Assembly (NCBI GenBank): GCA_947253995.1
Contig: CAMYBM010000001.1
Coordinates: 1 to 60,000, forward strand
Direction of reading: 5' to 3'
DNA length: 60,000 nt
Origin: an uncultured Candidatus Saccharibacteria bacterium
Lineage (GTDB): Bacteria > Patescibacteriota > Saccharimonadia > Saccharimonadales > Saccharimonadaceae
Made by a program: the position numbers and the translations under genes. Under the pieces are notes generated by a model. The model was given only the letters and a program-made list of their open reading frames with translations, did no database searches and was not told the DNA's origin. Below, piece by piece: positions 24,777 through 34,241 of this stretch (position 1 is its first letter; every line of letters begins with the position of its first letter).

Positions 24777-26966
24777 TTAACTCAATTTTTTAACGAAACT
24801 TTGGTAGCGCAGAGCGTCGTTATCGTTAACTATACCAAGTACTGTACCACGGTTTACCATGCGATTATTTAAGACATATAAAGCCGTTTTTTCTTTTTTA
24901 TTACCGGATTGGGCTATTCCATTAACAATTTGCCGTTGTCGAAGCGGCGATACATCTTGCCAAGCCTGTAGGTCATTAGTCAGAGCCATATTTGTAATAT
25001 TTTTACCAACAGAAGTTTTAATTGCTTGTTGGACATCTTTTAAGCTGGAAACGTTTTTCCATTCGTCTACACCGGAAATGAGTCGCTCACGTCCTGCATC
25101 GCCAAGCATTTCACGAGCATATTGTGTATTGCTAGCAGTTTCAATAACCTGTTGATCGCCGCCGGTTAGCGCAGAAGAAAAGACTTGTTCCATATCGCTA
25201 TCGGATAATAAATTAAGTTGGTCAGCAACAGATATAGCAGCGGCCTGTCGTGTTGAACGGGCATTCCTTTGCCCGGTAGCCAAATCAATAATTTTGCTGT
25301 AGTCGCCATTTTCGACCATCTTATTTATGTGGCTAGTTTCGCGATTTAGTACATCTTGCTGTACTGTATGCTGAGCCACTTCAATAGCTTGCTCATTCTG
25401 CTTTTGATAGTAGCTACTTTTTGCCTTGGCATTAGTTCCGTTTAGCCAGCCAACCATACCGGCGGTGCGTTTGAACCCTTTGCTACGCATTTTATTTTGG
25501 AGATCAATACTTGCGCTGTTAATGCGAGTTTGTGCAAGCTCGCGACGGTTTTTATCCCATTTCTGGAGTTTGTTGCCAACTGTTTTATCAGTTATGCCGT
25601 GAATACTTTTTGACATCTTCCCCATCAACCCACCGCTGGCACTTAGAATTGGCGCAATTAATAATAGCGGCGCCACTGAGGTTAATGTAGTAATGATGAG
25701 ATTAGTCCCACCGGTTTTTAGTAGAATATACTCAATAAAGCGTGAAGCTGCCCAAACCGCAGTAAACATTGGGAATGCTAGTAGCATATTAAAGAACCAG
25801 TTAAACCATTTGTGGAACCATTTTTCGGTATTTGGTAGCAAGTAACACGCCAATGCAAGTGGCGATACGACGACTAATATGATCAAAGCAACTTGACGTA
25901 CGGTTAATAGCGCTAAGATAATGATAATACTAGATATAATTAACCCAAATGAGAAGAAAGCTATAATAACCAAAGCAATAAAGCCTATAATTGACGGTAA
26001 TAATGATTCGACAGTTGATTGCTCCTTGATTTGGTTCATAATTAAATCGTATACACTTACACCAGCGATATTCGAGAGGTCTGCCAGCGCGGCGCAGATA
26101 TAGAATGATAAGTTCATTGAAATCGCTACCAGGACAAGACGGCTCAATAATTTTTTGGCGTCATAAGCTCGCAAAGTATTGTCAGAATTAAGTGCGTATA
26201 AGTATAGCGCCCATAGTAATGCAGCTGCTAGAATTATATTGGCAATATTAAGTAAGTTTTGCCAAACTGGACGGATGCTGTCGCCATTGCTTGCTAAGAT
26301 TGTCCATTTAAGCGAGTCGGCTATCAGGTTGACTAATTTGTCAATTACACTAGATAATACGTTAACGCCAGGGCAAATAATCCAGCCCCAGTCAATGGAA
26401 CCGCTCCGACACTGATCTTGTGTGCCCTTGTCATCAGCCTTGATGTTTTTATTGTTCGCATCGAGGGGGTTATTCGGGTTGCTATTTTTGGCTATATTTT
26501 GAGCGGCAATATCGTCGCCGCAGATTAATTTATCATTGCTATCATTTAATTTGCATAAATTGCGCGTCCGACAAAAATTTTCATCAGAGTCTTCTCGCCC
26601 TTGTGGGCTCGTAGCGTCGTATTTTTTATCATTTAGTTTGGCACACTTCTCCATTCTTTGGGCATTGGCGCAATTTAAATCGGAGTTATGTATGGTAAAA
26701 TTACCTGAAAAAATATCCAAAGGATTTTTACTATTAATTTTTTTGCAATAATCTTGATCAATGCATTCTTTGGCAAGGTTTTTGCTGTCACCGTCCTTTT
26801 GCTCGTAGTCAGCAAAATAGCCAGCTTTGGCTTTTTTGAGACAATCATGGTAGTCAATTCCATCAGCAAGAGCGACATTGGTCGATAGATTAAACAAGAA
26901 TGCGGCGCAAATTATTACCCAGTACCACCGCTTACGGATTCTAGCATTAAATACGTGTTTTAGCAT
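24777..26966 (-). CDS. VirB6/TrbL-like T4SS polytopic membrane protein (unit B, copy 2)
   Basis: A protein of about 729 aa with signal-peptide-like N-terminus (MLKHVFNARI, then a hydrophobic helix ending in NVALADG). A cysteine-rich external region (about residues 35-200) follows. The membrane core (about 235-470) has some six helices and includes the motif LRAYDAKKLLSRLVLVAISM and SPLALACYLLPNTEKWFHKW. A charged, helical C-terminal region of about 250 residues follows. VirB6-type proteins form the inner-membrane channel of T4SSs. I prefer the ATG at 26966, two bases after the preceding stop with AAAAGGG upstream; an in-frame GTG at 26987 would overlap the previous gene. Paralogue of the gene at 29944. 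Confidence 0.82.
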   Translation of the reverse strand: MLKHVFNARIRKRWYWVIICAAFLFNLSTNVALADGIDYHDCLKKAKAGYFADYEQKDGDSKNLAKECIDQDYCKKINSKNPLDIFSGNFTIHNSDLNCANAQRMEKCAKLNDKKYDATSPQGREDSDENFCRTRNLCKLNDSNDKLICGDDIAAQNIAKNSNPNNPLDANNKNIKADDKGTQDQCRSGSIDWGWIICPGVNVLSSVIDKLVNLIADSLKWTILASNGDSIRPVWQNLLNIANIILAAALLWALYLYALNSDNTLRAYDAKKLLSRLVLVAISMNLSFYICAALADLSNIAGVSVYDLIMNQIKEQSTVESLLPSIIGFIALVIIAFFSFGLIISSIIIILALLTVRQVALIILVVVSPLALACYLLPNTEKWFHKWFNWFFNMLLAFPMFTAVWAASRFIEYILLKTGGTNLIITTLTSVAPLLLIAPILSASGGLMGKMSKSIHGITDKTVGNKLQKWDKNRRELAQTRINSASIDLQNKMRSKGFKRTAGMVGWLNGTNAKAKSSYYQKQNEQAIEVAQHTVQQDVLNRETSHINKMVENGDYSKIIDLATGQRNARSTRQAAAISVADQLNLLSDSDMEQVFSSALTGGDQQVIETASNTQYAREMLGDAGRERLISGVDEWKNVSSLKDVQQAIKTSVGKNITNMALTNDLQAWQDVSPLRQRQIVNGIAQSGNKKEKTALYVLNNRMVNRGTVLGIVNDNDALRYQSFVKKLS

Positions 26967-27822
26967 TACTATATTACCCTTTTCCACAGATCATTATTTC
27001 CACCTGTTAGTTTACCAGTTGTACTCCAGCTACTAAAAGCAGTCTGGATGTTACGCGTATGCACTAGGGCATTAGTCAATCTATGAGTTGTTGGTGAAGT
27101 GTCATTGATCGCTCCCATGCTAGTTAGTTCAGCGGCGTTTTTAATAAAACTATCATTCTTTACTCTCAGATTCTGTAGACTACTAGAATCACGTCCTTCA
27201 ATGATCTGCTGCACTAAGTCTGTTCGCGTACCGCTATCTAGGTTGCCGTAATCCGCTAAGCTCATATTTTTAACATAGTTGGCACGTGCCTTATTGAATG
27301 CAGTAGTCATACTCGCCTCTGTGCCTAGCATGTTAGTCGGACTAAACTTGCCGGAGCCATTGGCAAACTCCTTTTGGTCAGCTTTAGTCATAAACAGTCC
27401 CTTGTCTGGTGAGCTAGCAAAGTTATCTACAAAGCTTTGACGTGCTGCCGTATCGCCATTGGCGCTAACACTTAAGGCTGCTGTATTAAGATCAGATAGA
27501 TTGTGTAATAGTCCATTATCCTTAGCATAGTCTAATACTGCACTGTAATCAGTCGAACTAAGCTTGGCACCGTTGAGATTGTTACCACTAAGGGACATAT
27601 AGCGCATGATATCGTTGCCGTCTACAGAGTAGCTGATAATGTCGTCACCCTGTTTGTTGGCTGTAGCGTTGGCTCCTAAGCCATAGCTAACTAATTGATT
27701 CAACTGATCAGCATTAATACCAGTTATTCTATGGTAGCCACTGGTCTGATTACCAAAGGTCTTATCGTAGCTCTTACTAGCTGCTTCGACTCGCTTGCTA
27801 CGCTTGGCGTCGGCGCGGTTAG
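26938..27822 (-). repeat. 885-bp direct repeat, copy 2
   Basis: Aligns without gaps to 31886-32770 (constant offset 4948). I count about 35 mismatches by eye; 27143-27577 appears identical base for base. It covers the 3' end of the unit-A gene, the stop, and the first codons of the following unit-B gene. It marks a recent duplication or gene conversion. Confidence 0.95.
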
Positions 27823-29944
27823 TTATATCTTTATGTATACTATGCATAAGATTTTCTTGAGCAAAATTAAGCTTGGCATCGGCACGTTCTTGCTTGGCTG
27901 CTAGATTTGCACCAGTGGCAACCCCAATGGCTCGCGCTAAAACGCGTGCCGTTTTTGCCCCGCTAGGCTGCTGCTTTGCTGCCGGCTTGTCATTGTGCGG
28001 TAATTTATTCCGTAATGCAGTGAATGGTCGGCCGACTGTTTCGTAAACCCGTGACACTGCGCGCGTCGCTTTGCCTTCTCCGCTCATTAAATTGCGTTGG
28101 GTACGCAGTACCGGCGTAGCAATTCGGCGTTTCATTATATCGCGTGTGCGTTGATCGCGATTAAGAAAATTCTTTCCCATTTCACTATTGCGCGCAAATT
28201 TATCAGCGCTATTAATCATGTTACTCAGTGGTCCGCCGAGACTTTTGAAAATTGGTAACGTTATTAAGATTGGCGCAGGCGCAGTGAGAAGAGTGATAAT
28301 AAAGTTAGCGTTGCCGCTTCGGGCCAAAACATTTGGAATAAAGCGTGCTGCCGCCCATGAAGCAGTGAATGCTGGGAAAATGACAAGTAAACTAAGATAA
28401 TAAGTTAACCATTTTTTGTACCATTTTTCGGTGTTCGGTAGCAGATAGCAAGCGAAAGCAATTGGCGAAGCAATAACTAAGACAATCAAACCAACTTGGC
28501 GAAGGACTAATGCAGCTAGCGTAAGGATTGCGAAAAAGATAATTAAATGTAGCGTACAAAATGCTACTAGTATTAGTATTGGTGCGCCAAGTAGCAAGGC
28601 GGTTAAGTTTTCGGCTAAGACGTTGAGGCCCCACGGGTCACCATTGCCCATAAGCTGGTTCATAATTAGGTCATATACACCTACCCCAGCAATATTAGAT
28701 AAGTCTGCCAGTGCCGCACAAATGTAGTAGGATAAGTTCATTGCAACCGCTACTAAAATTAGGCGACTCAGTAGCTTTTTGGCGTCATAAGCCCGCAGGA
28801 CGTTGCTCGAGTTTAACATGTACACATAAAGCATCCATAGGAAGGCAATGGCTAGAGTAATATTAGCTATGGCTAAAATATTTTGCCAGGTGTTGCGAAT
28901 TATATTGTGGGGGTTATCGGTAAGGTGATTGTTCCCACTAGCATCAACTAATATGGTCCACTTTAGATAATTAGTAATTAGACCAACTGCAAAGTCGAAG
29001 GCGCTGGTTAGCACGTTAACGCCAGGACACCATAGCCAGCCAAATCCTTTGGCTGCATCACTGCACTTCTTTTGTGCAGAATTGTCTAGATTATTCAGGG
29101 TTTGATTTATCGCTTTAATGTTGTCTATGTTTAGGGTGTCGCTAAGATGATATTTTTCTTTTAGCTTGTGGTCTTTAATAACGCAGGCGTAGAGCTTTTC
29201 CTTGGTGTCATTTTTTGCGTCTGTAGCACACTGTTTAACGGCATTTGCCATATCCTCTTTACATTGCTTTACTTTTTCGACGCCTTCTTTGGTAACTTGA
29301 TTTAAGAGGGCGCAAACATTATTACTAAGATCGCCAATAAGCTCATTAGCTAGCTTGCTTGTTTTGTCATCCTTCTGACTCTCTTCTTGAGCTTTCGAAC
29401 AATCATAGTTTTCATCATCATCATCTTTCTCTTTGCAAAAACCTTTATCCAAGCAGGTGGTTTGCATGAGCGCTCTTTTACGACCGTCAATTATAGTTGA
29501 ACTATCTCCGCCTGAAAGATCAGCGCCGGCATCGTCTATTTTTTCAACTCCAATACAATCTTTTGGCTGAATTAAAGTGTAAGCATTCCTACAGAATGAT
29601 TTGTAATTGCCACTTGGGTTGCCAAGCGGTCCAACAGCATCGTTTGAACAATAATTCTTCTCAAGACAGGCATTTTTTAAGCCTTGGTTATCGCTTAAAT
29701 ATTTATCGGTACCTTCTGGTGGGTGAGGGTTTCCTGATTTTAGCGTTAGATAAACGTCAAGTTCGCGACACTTCGCGGCGAAATCGCGCACTTCTTGGGG
29801 ATATTCCGATTCGGTACCCGTAAAAGTCGGTATGTCACTGTAGTCATCAGCTCGCGCAATTAGAGGTGAAAGTATTGAGCTGCATAGTACTACTACGCTA
29901 ACCAGGATGAGTGAACGTGATGACTTAGTCAGCAGCCGCATCAC
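26969..29944 (-). CDS. VirB6/TrbL-like T4SS polytopic membrane protein (unit A, copy 2)
   Basis: The largest paralogue, 991 aa. It has a signal peptide (about residues 8-32, ending IARADD). A long extracytoplasmic region (about 33-300) with many Cys pairs is probably disulfide-stabilised and much longer than in the other copies. The membrane core (about 300-570) shares VLRAYDAKKLLSRLILVAVA and ASPIAFACYLLPNTEKWYKK with the other three proteins. The basic region around 600-700 leads to a C-terminal domain of about 250 residues (DQLNQLVSYGLGANATAN and on) that is almost identical to the unit-A copy 1 protein. It overlaps unit B copy 1 by one base. The function as T4SS channel subunit is inferred from the VirB6-like core. 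Confidence 0.82.
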   Translation of the reverse strand: MMRLLTKSSRSLILVSVVVLCSSILSPLIARADDYSDIPTFTGTESEYPQEVRDFAAKCRELDVYLTLKSGNPHPPEGTDKYLSDNQGLKNACLEKNYCSNDAVGPLGNPSGNYKSFCRNAYTLIQPKDCIGVEKIDDAGADLSGGDSSTIIDGRKRALMQTTCLDKGFCKEKDDDDENYDCSKAQEESQKDDKTSKLANELIGDLSNNVCALLNQVTKEGVEKVKQCKEDMANAVKQCATDAKNDTKEKLYACVIKDHKLKEKYHLSDTLNIDNIKAINQTLNNLDNSAQKKCSDAAKGFGWLWCPGVNVLTSAFDFAVGLITNYLKWTILVDASGNNHLTDNPHNIIRNTWQNILAIANITLAIAFLWMLYVYMLNSSNVLRAYDAKKLLSRLILVAVAMNLSYYICAALADLSNIAGVGVYDLIMNQLMGNGDPWGLNVLAENLTALLLGAPILILVAFCTLHLIIFFAILTLAALVLRQVGLIVLVIASPIAFACYLLPNTEKWYKKWLTYYLSLLVIFPAFTASWAAARFIPNVLARSGNANFIITLLTAPAPILITLPIFKSLGGPLSNMINSADKFARNSEMGKNFLNRDQRTRDIMKRRIATPVLRTQRNLMSGEGKATRAVSRVYETVGRPFTALRNKLPHNDKPAAKQQPSGAKTARVLARAIGVATGANLAAKQERADAKLNFAQENLMHSIHKDITNRADAKRSKRVEAASKSYDKTFGNQTSGYHRITGINADQLNQLVSYGLGANATANKQGDDIISYSVDGNDIMRYMSLSGNNLNGAKLSSTDYSAVLDYAKDNGLLHNLSDLNTAALSVSANGDTAARQSFVDNFASSPDKGLFMTKADQKEFANGSGKFSPTNMLGTEASMTTAFNKARANYVKNMSLADYGNLDSGTRTDLVQQIIEGRDSSSLQNLRVKNDSFIKNAAELTSMGAINDTSPTTHRLTNALVHTRNIQTAFSSWSTTGKLTGGNNDLWKRVI

Positions 29945-31914
29945 TACATCCTAGTACCATTAGTTTTTAGATTACGTATGCTATTATTGATGTTTTGGTA
30001 CTCCGCTCGCTGTTCCTCGTTTGATCCAAGAATATTAACATTGATAACGTCAAGCGAGGCGTTGTTTAGCGCTTCGATATTATTGAGGGTCTTCAAGTCT
30101 CTACCTATGTTGCCAGCTTGCTGTGCCATATACATACGGTGGTTGTTACTTTGCCAAGCATTTAAGTTATTGTTTTTGACCATATCGCCAATATTCTTTG
30201 CGATAGATTGAGTCAAGGCATTTTGTGCACCCGATAGACCGGAAACTCCCTTCCACTCGTCCGTGCCCTTAACGAAGTGCTCAATTCCATTGCTGCCAAG
30301 TACATCTTGAGCGTATTTAGTATTACTAGCTGCATTCAGGACTTGTTGGTTACCATTTTGTCGAGCAGATGACAGAACCTTGAGCATGTCATCATTGCTC
30401 AGCTTGCCCTCTTTATCAGCATAAGAAATAGCGGCGGCTTGATGATAAGCATCGGCGTATTTTTCGCCAGTGGCAATTCTAATTACTTCACTCATATCTG
30501 TATCTTTTAGATCGCCAGTAGCGTTATTAAGTTTTTTGCCAATATAGCCAGCGTTAATGGTATTTGTGGCGGCTTGCATAGACTCGTCGTATTCGGCCTT
30601 GCTAATATCCTCTTTCGCCGCAAGGCGTGTGCCGTTAATTCGGCTGATAATATTAGCTCCGGCTTTGGCAGTTTTACTGCCCTTATTTTGTAAGTTATTT
30701 TGCAAGTTAATACTGGCCCGCGACATACGCTGGGCGGCGAGTTCGCGCCGTTGCTGGCTTCGGTCCCTTAACCATTTACCGCCACTACTGTTGTTGATAA
30801 AATTGCTTGATTTGCTAGTCACACTCCCCATTATCCCGCCAGCGGCTTGAAAAATTGGAACGATCATGAGCGGCGGCGCCAGGGCCGTTAGAGTTGCAGG
30901 AATGCTAAATGCGTTAATTTCACTACCGGCAATAACGTATCCGACTAGACGTGATGCAGCCCAGGCTGCCGTAAACATTGGAAAAACTAGCAAGAGACGG
31001 AAGAACCAATCAAACCATTTATGAAACCATTTTTCGGTATTTGGCAATAGGTAGCAAGCAAAGGCGAGCGGTGAGGCAATTACTAAAACAAGCAATGCAA
31101 CATTGCGCACCATAATGGCAATTAATATAACCATGATAGCAATAGCAATTGCTCCAGCGTGGAATAGCGCAATGGTGGCAATGCCGATGCCCTTCATCAA
31201 ACTGAAAACACTGCCTAAAACAACAGAGTACCAAGCTTCTGACTCCATGCCGATCTGGCTCATGATGAGGTCATATACCCCTACCCCAGCAATATTGGAT
31301 AGGTCCACTAGAGCGCCGCAAATGTAGTAGGATAAGTTCATTGCGACCGCTACTAAAATTAGGCGGCTCAGTAGCTTTTTGGCGTCATAAGCTTGTAAGA
31401 CGTTACCTGAATTTAACGCGTACATATAAAGCATCCACAAAAAAGCAATGGCCAAAGTAATGTTGGCGACAGCTAGAATATCTTGCCAAGTTTTTTTCGT
31501 TGCTTTACCGGCATTATTTGATGTATCGGCAATAATTGTCCATTTGAGCGCATTAGCAATCCAAGATGTCATACCGTCAATTGCTCGAGTCAAGATGTCC
31601 AACCCTGAACATACCGCCCAACCAAAGTTAAACGAGCCCTCGCGGCATTTAGTTTTGTCTTGGGTTTTCTTGCGCTCGTTTACGCCCTTACCGTCATCGC
31701 TGATATCTTCGCTGTTTTTTGCTTGTGGGTCGGCAGCAGGTTCGAGATCATTAGCTTCAATTGCAACTTGCTTATAGTTTAGAACATTGCCATGGTTAAC
31801 GGCTTGCGCCGCTGGCGCTAATCCGATCGCTGCTATTGCGATACAAAACATAAACAAATATCCCCACCGTCGCATCCTACTTAATATTCTAGCATTAAAT
31901 ACGTGTTTTAACAT
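29944..31914 (-). CDS. VirB6/TrbL-like T4SS polytopic membrane protein (unit B, copy 1)
   Basis: About 656 aa, with a signal-peptide-like helix (about residues 15-40, ending APAAQAVNHG), a short external region, and the VirB6-like core (about 100-360). The core includes VLQAYDAKKLLSRLILVAVA and ASPLAFACYLLPNTEKWFHK. The C-terminal 250 residues (with HQAAAISYADKEGKLSNDD and GTDEWKGVSGL) match the B-copy 2 protein (RQAAAISVADQLNLLSDSD, GVDEWKNVSSL), but with ordinary paralogue divergence. The ATG at 31914 follows the previous stop and has AAAAGGG upstream; an alternative GTG is at 31935. Stop and next start overlap by one base. Confidence 0.82.
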   Translation of the reverse strand: MLKHVFNARILSRMRRWGYLFMFCIAIAAIGLAPAAQAVNHGNVLNYKQVAIEANDLEPAADPQAKNSEDISDDGKGVNERKKTQDKTKCREGSFNFGWAVCSGLDILTRAIDGMTSWIANALKWTIIADTSNNAGKATKKTWQDILAVANITLAIAFLWMLYMYALNSGNVLQAYDAKKLLSRLILVAVAMNLSYYICGALVDLSNIAGVGVYDLIMSQIGMESEAWYSVVLGSVFSLMKGIGIATIALFHAGAIAIAIMVILIAIMVRNVALLVLVIASPLAFACYLLPNTEKWFHKWFDWFFRLLLVFPMFTAAWAASRLVGYVIAGSEINAFSIPATLTALAPPLMIVPIFQAAGGIMGSVTSKSSNFINNSSGGKWLRDRSQQRRELAAQRMSRASINLQNNLQNKGSKTAKAGANIISRINGTRLAAKEDISKAEYDESMQAATNTINAGYIGKKLNNATGDLKDTDMSEVIRIATGEKYADAYHQAAAISYADKEGKLSNDDMLKVLSSARQNGNQQVLNAASNTKYAQDVLGSNGIEHFVKGTDEWKGVSGLSGAQNALTQSIAKNIGDMVKNNNLNAWQSNNHRMYMAQQAGNIGRDLKTLNNIEALNNASLDVINVNILGSNEEQRAEYQNINNSIRNLKTNGTRM

Positions 31915-32770
31915 TACTATATTACCCTTTTCCACAGATCATTATCTTCGCCTGTTAGTTTACCAGTTGCACTCCAGCTCTTAAAAGCAGTTTGGATGTT
32001 GCGCGCATGTACTAGCGCATTAGTCAATCTATGAGTTGTTGGTGAAGTGTCATTGATCGCTCCCATACTAGTTAGCTCAGCAGCATTTTCAATAAAACTA
32101 TCATTCTTTACTCTCAGATTCTGTAGACTACTAGAATCACGTCCTTCAATGATCTGCTGCACTAAGTCTGTTCGCGTACCGCTATCTAGGTTGCCGTAAT
32201 CCGCTAAGCTCATATTTTTAACATAGTTGGCACGTGCCTTATTGAATGCAGTAGTCATACTCGCCTCTGTGCCTAGCATGTTAGTCGGACTAAACTTGCC
32301 GGAGCCATTGGCAAACTCCTTTTGGTCAGCTTTAGTCATAAACAGTCCCTTGTCTGGTGAGCTAGCAAAGTTATCTACAAAGCTTTGACGTGCTGCCGTA
32401 TCGCCATTGGCGCTAACACTTAAGGCTGCTGTATTAAGATCAGATAGATTGTGTAATAGTCCATTATCCTTAGCATAGTCTAATACTGCACTGTAATCAG
32501 TCGAACTAAGCTTGGCACCGTTGAGGTTGTTACCACTAAGTGACATATAGCGCATGATATCGTTGCCGTCTACAGAGTAGCTGATAGTGTCGTCATCCTG
32601 TTTGTGGGCTGTAGCATTGGCTCCTAAGCCATAGCTAGTTAATTGATTTAACTGATCAGCATTAATACCAGTTATTCTATTGTAGCCATTAGTCTGATTG
32701 CCAAAGGTCTCATTGTAGCTCTTACTAGCGGCTTCGACTCGCTTGTTACGCTTGGCGTTGGCGCGGTTAG
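31886..32770 (-). repeat. 885-bp direct repeat, copy 1
   Basis: Partner of the copy at 26938-27822 (offset 4948, no gaps). The segment 32091-32525 appears identical over 435 bases, while the flanks show scattered mostly synonymous changes. It encodes the C-terminal domain of unit A and the gene junction to unit B. Confidence 0.95.
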
Positions 32771-34172
32771 ACCAGTTGCTCCGTAAATTTTTATCAGCTT
32801 TTTGTTGAGCAGCCTGAAGACTAGATGATGCCATAGCGCTCTGCGCTTGTAATCGTGTACCAGTAGCAACGCCCATTGCCTTACCGGCAAACCTAGCGAA
32901 CTTGTTTGTGCTGGCAGAATTTTTGTTCTGGAAGTTAAGTGCTTTGTTGTGTAGTTGGCTAGTATATGGTTGCCGTCGTGCGCGGTCGTTCTTTCTAGCC
33001 ATCTTATCGAGTGGCTTGGTCATTTTATCGGCTTGGTTGGTCATAAGACTCATCAAACCGCCAGCCATCTTAAAGATTGGTATAACTATGAAAACCGGTG
33101 CTGCTAATATAATTGGCACCATAATAGCAAAAATTCCGCCCATATCATAAAGAATTGGCGCTAGTATCTGTGTTGCCCCAGCTGTGGCGGTAAAGAATGG
33201 AAAAACTAAAAGTAGCTTGATGTACCAATCTAGCCATTGTTTGTACCACTTTTCAGTATTTGGCAGCAGATAACAAGCAAAGGCTAGTGGCGAGACGATA
33301 ATTAGCATAAGTAACGCCGCTTGACGTAGTGAGATTAAGGTTAAGACCAATAAGATAAGCTTAAAAGCGAGGCTAAAATTCAATAAAGCAATAATCAGCG
33401 TGCCAATTGTTGCTACAGAAGATAGCATGATGGCAAAAAAGATGTTGCGGCCAAAAATATCGCCGTTCGCGGATTGCCCTAGGAGATCGTATATGCCGAC
33501 GCCGGCAATGTTTGAGAGGTCGGCTAACGCTCCGCAAATGTAGTAGGATAGGTTAATTGCAACTGCTACTAAAATTAGGCGGCTCAGTAGCTTTTTAGCA
33601 TCGTAGGCACGCAAAGCATTGCCTGTATTGAGTGTATACATACATAACACTACTATAAAGGCGATTGCGAGCGTAACATTAGCGATTGCAAGAATGTTAA
33701 GCCACGCCTTTTGCGCTTCGGTATTGTTCACCAGTATGGTCCACTTTAAGCTGTCGCTCACCATATGAATAACATTATCGTAGCCTGTTACGATCATGTT
33801 GAATAGCGGACAAAGAAAGAACCCCACAATTTGCCCAGTCTGCTTGGTGCAAGGTCTGCCGAATTTTTTGTCCAAATCTTCATCTTTTTCTTTTTTATCA
33901 TCTTTTGATTTAGATTTGTCTGAACTATCACTAGTAGAGTTTTCTGATTTAGCTTGGTTCGAACTAGCGTTAGTAAACTTTTCATGATTGTAATCATAAG
34001 GATGTACTCTGCGGTTAATCGGCATGCCACTTTCCTTAGATCTAGGTTCAGCTGGTTTGGGATCGCCACGGGTAGCATATAGAGTGTTGGTAAACGGCGC
34101 ACTAAAGAGATTCAAAAGTATTACTAGGGTAATTAGTAGATAATAACTCGTGAACTTTCTTTTTGATTGCAT
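31917..34172 (-). CDS. VirB6/TrbL-like T4SS polytopic membrane protein (unit A, copy 1)
   Basis: First gene of the VirB6-like operon, 751 aa. It has a hydrophobic N-terminal helix (about residues 8-32), then a charged linker very rich in K, S, D and E (about 45-105). The membrane core (about 120-410) shares ALRAYDAKKLLSRLILVAVA and SPLAFACYLLPNTEKWYKQ with its paralogues. The C-terminal domain of about 250 residues is nearly identical to that of unit-A copy 2 (shared NGSGKFSPTNMLGTEASM). It likely forms part of the inner-membrane channel, with the C-terminal domain soluble. No Shine-Dalgarno is evident before the ATG. Confidence 0.82.
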   Translation of the reverse strand: MQSKRKFTSYYLLITLVILLNLFSAPFTNTLYATRGDPKPAEPRSKESGMPINRRVHPYDYNHEKFTNASSNQAKSENSTSDSSDKSKSKDDKKEKDEDLDKKFGRPCTKQTGQIVGFFLCPLFNMIVTGYDNVIHMVSDSLKWTILVNNTEAQKAWLNILAIANVTLAIAFIVVLCMYTLNTGNALRAYDAKKLLSRLILVAVAINLSYYICGALADLSNIAGVGIYDLLGQSANGDIFGRNIFFAIMLSSVATIGTLIIALLNFSLAFKLILLVLTLISLRQAALLMLIIVSPLAFACYLLPNTEKWYKQWLDWYIKLLLVFPFFTATAGATQILAPILYDMGGIFAIMVPIILAAPVFIVIPIFKMAGGLMSLMTNQADKMTKPLDKMARKNDRARRQPYTSQLHNKALNFQNKNSASTNKFARFAGKAMGVATGTRLQAQSAMASSSLQAAQQKADKNLRSNWSNRANAKRNKRVEAASKSYNETFGNQTNGYNRITGINADQLNQLTSYGLGANATAHKQDDDTISYSVDGNDIMRYMSLSGNNLNGAKLSSTDYSAVLDYAKDNGLLHNLSDLNTAALSVSANGDTAARQSFVDNFASSPDKGLFMTKADQKEFANGSGKFSPTNMLGTEASMTTAFNKARANYVKNMSLADYGNLDSGTRTDLVQQIIEGRDSSSLQNLRVKNDSFIENAAELTSMGAINDTSPTTHRLTNALVHARNIQTAFKSWSATGKLTGEDNDLWKRVI

Positions 34173-34183
34173 AATAATAAGCG

Positions 34184-34208
34184 TTTTAGTATATATATTA
34201 TACTAAAA
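34184..34208. promoter_or_regulatory. Perfect inverted repeat in the divergent T4SS promoter region
   Basis: TTTTAGTATA-TATAT-TATACTAAAA, two perfect 10-bp arms with a 5-base centre. It lies in the 75-base gap between the VirB6-like operon (ATG 34172, leftward) and the pilin operon (ATG 34248, rightward). A leftward TATAAT (34202-34197) lies inside it. A candidate operator controlling both units; no follow-on T tract suits a terminator. Confidence 0.6.
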
Positions 34209-34235
34209 TACAGTAGAAATATTTTCAATATGATA

Positions 34236-34241
34236 TATAAT
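34236..34241 (+). promoter_or_regulatory. -10 box of the pilin operon
   Basis: TATAAT ending six bases before the ATG at 34248. The transcription start would fall on the start codon itself. This also decides the start: the longer open frame from 34167 would begin upstream of the promoter. Confidence 0.6.

Noticed and set aside
29497..29823. Rightward frame in the unit-A copy 2 gene
   Set aside because: A shadow of the leftward Cys-rich coding sequence; no start signals and odd composition. Same reasoning applies to other antisense frames in the T4SS genes.
26938..32770. Insertion sequence or mobile element as cause of the repeats
   Set aside because: The repeats lie within genes in frame, have no terminal inverted repeats and no transposase or integrase is found nearby; a block duplication explains them.
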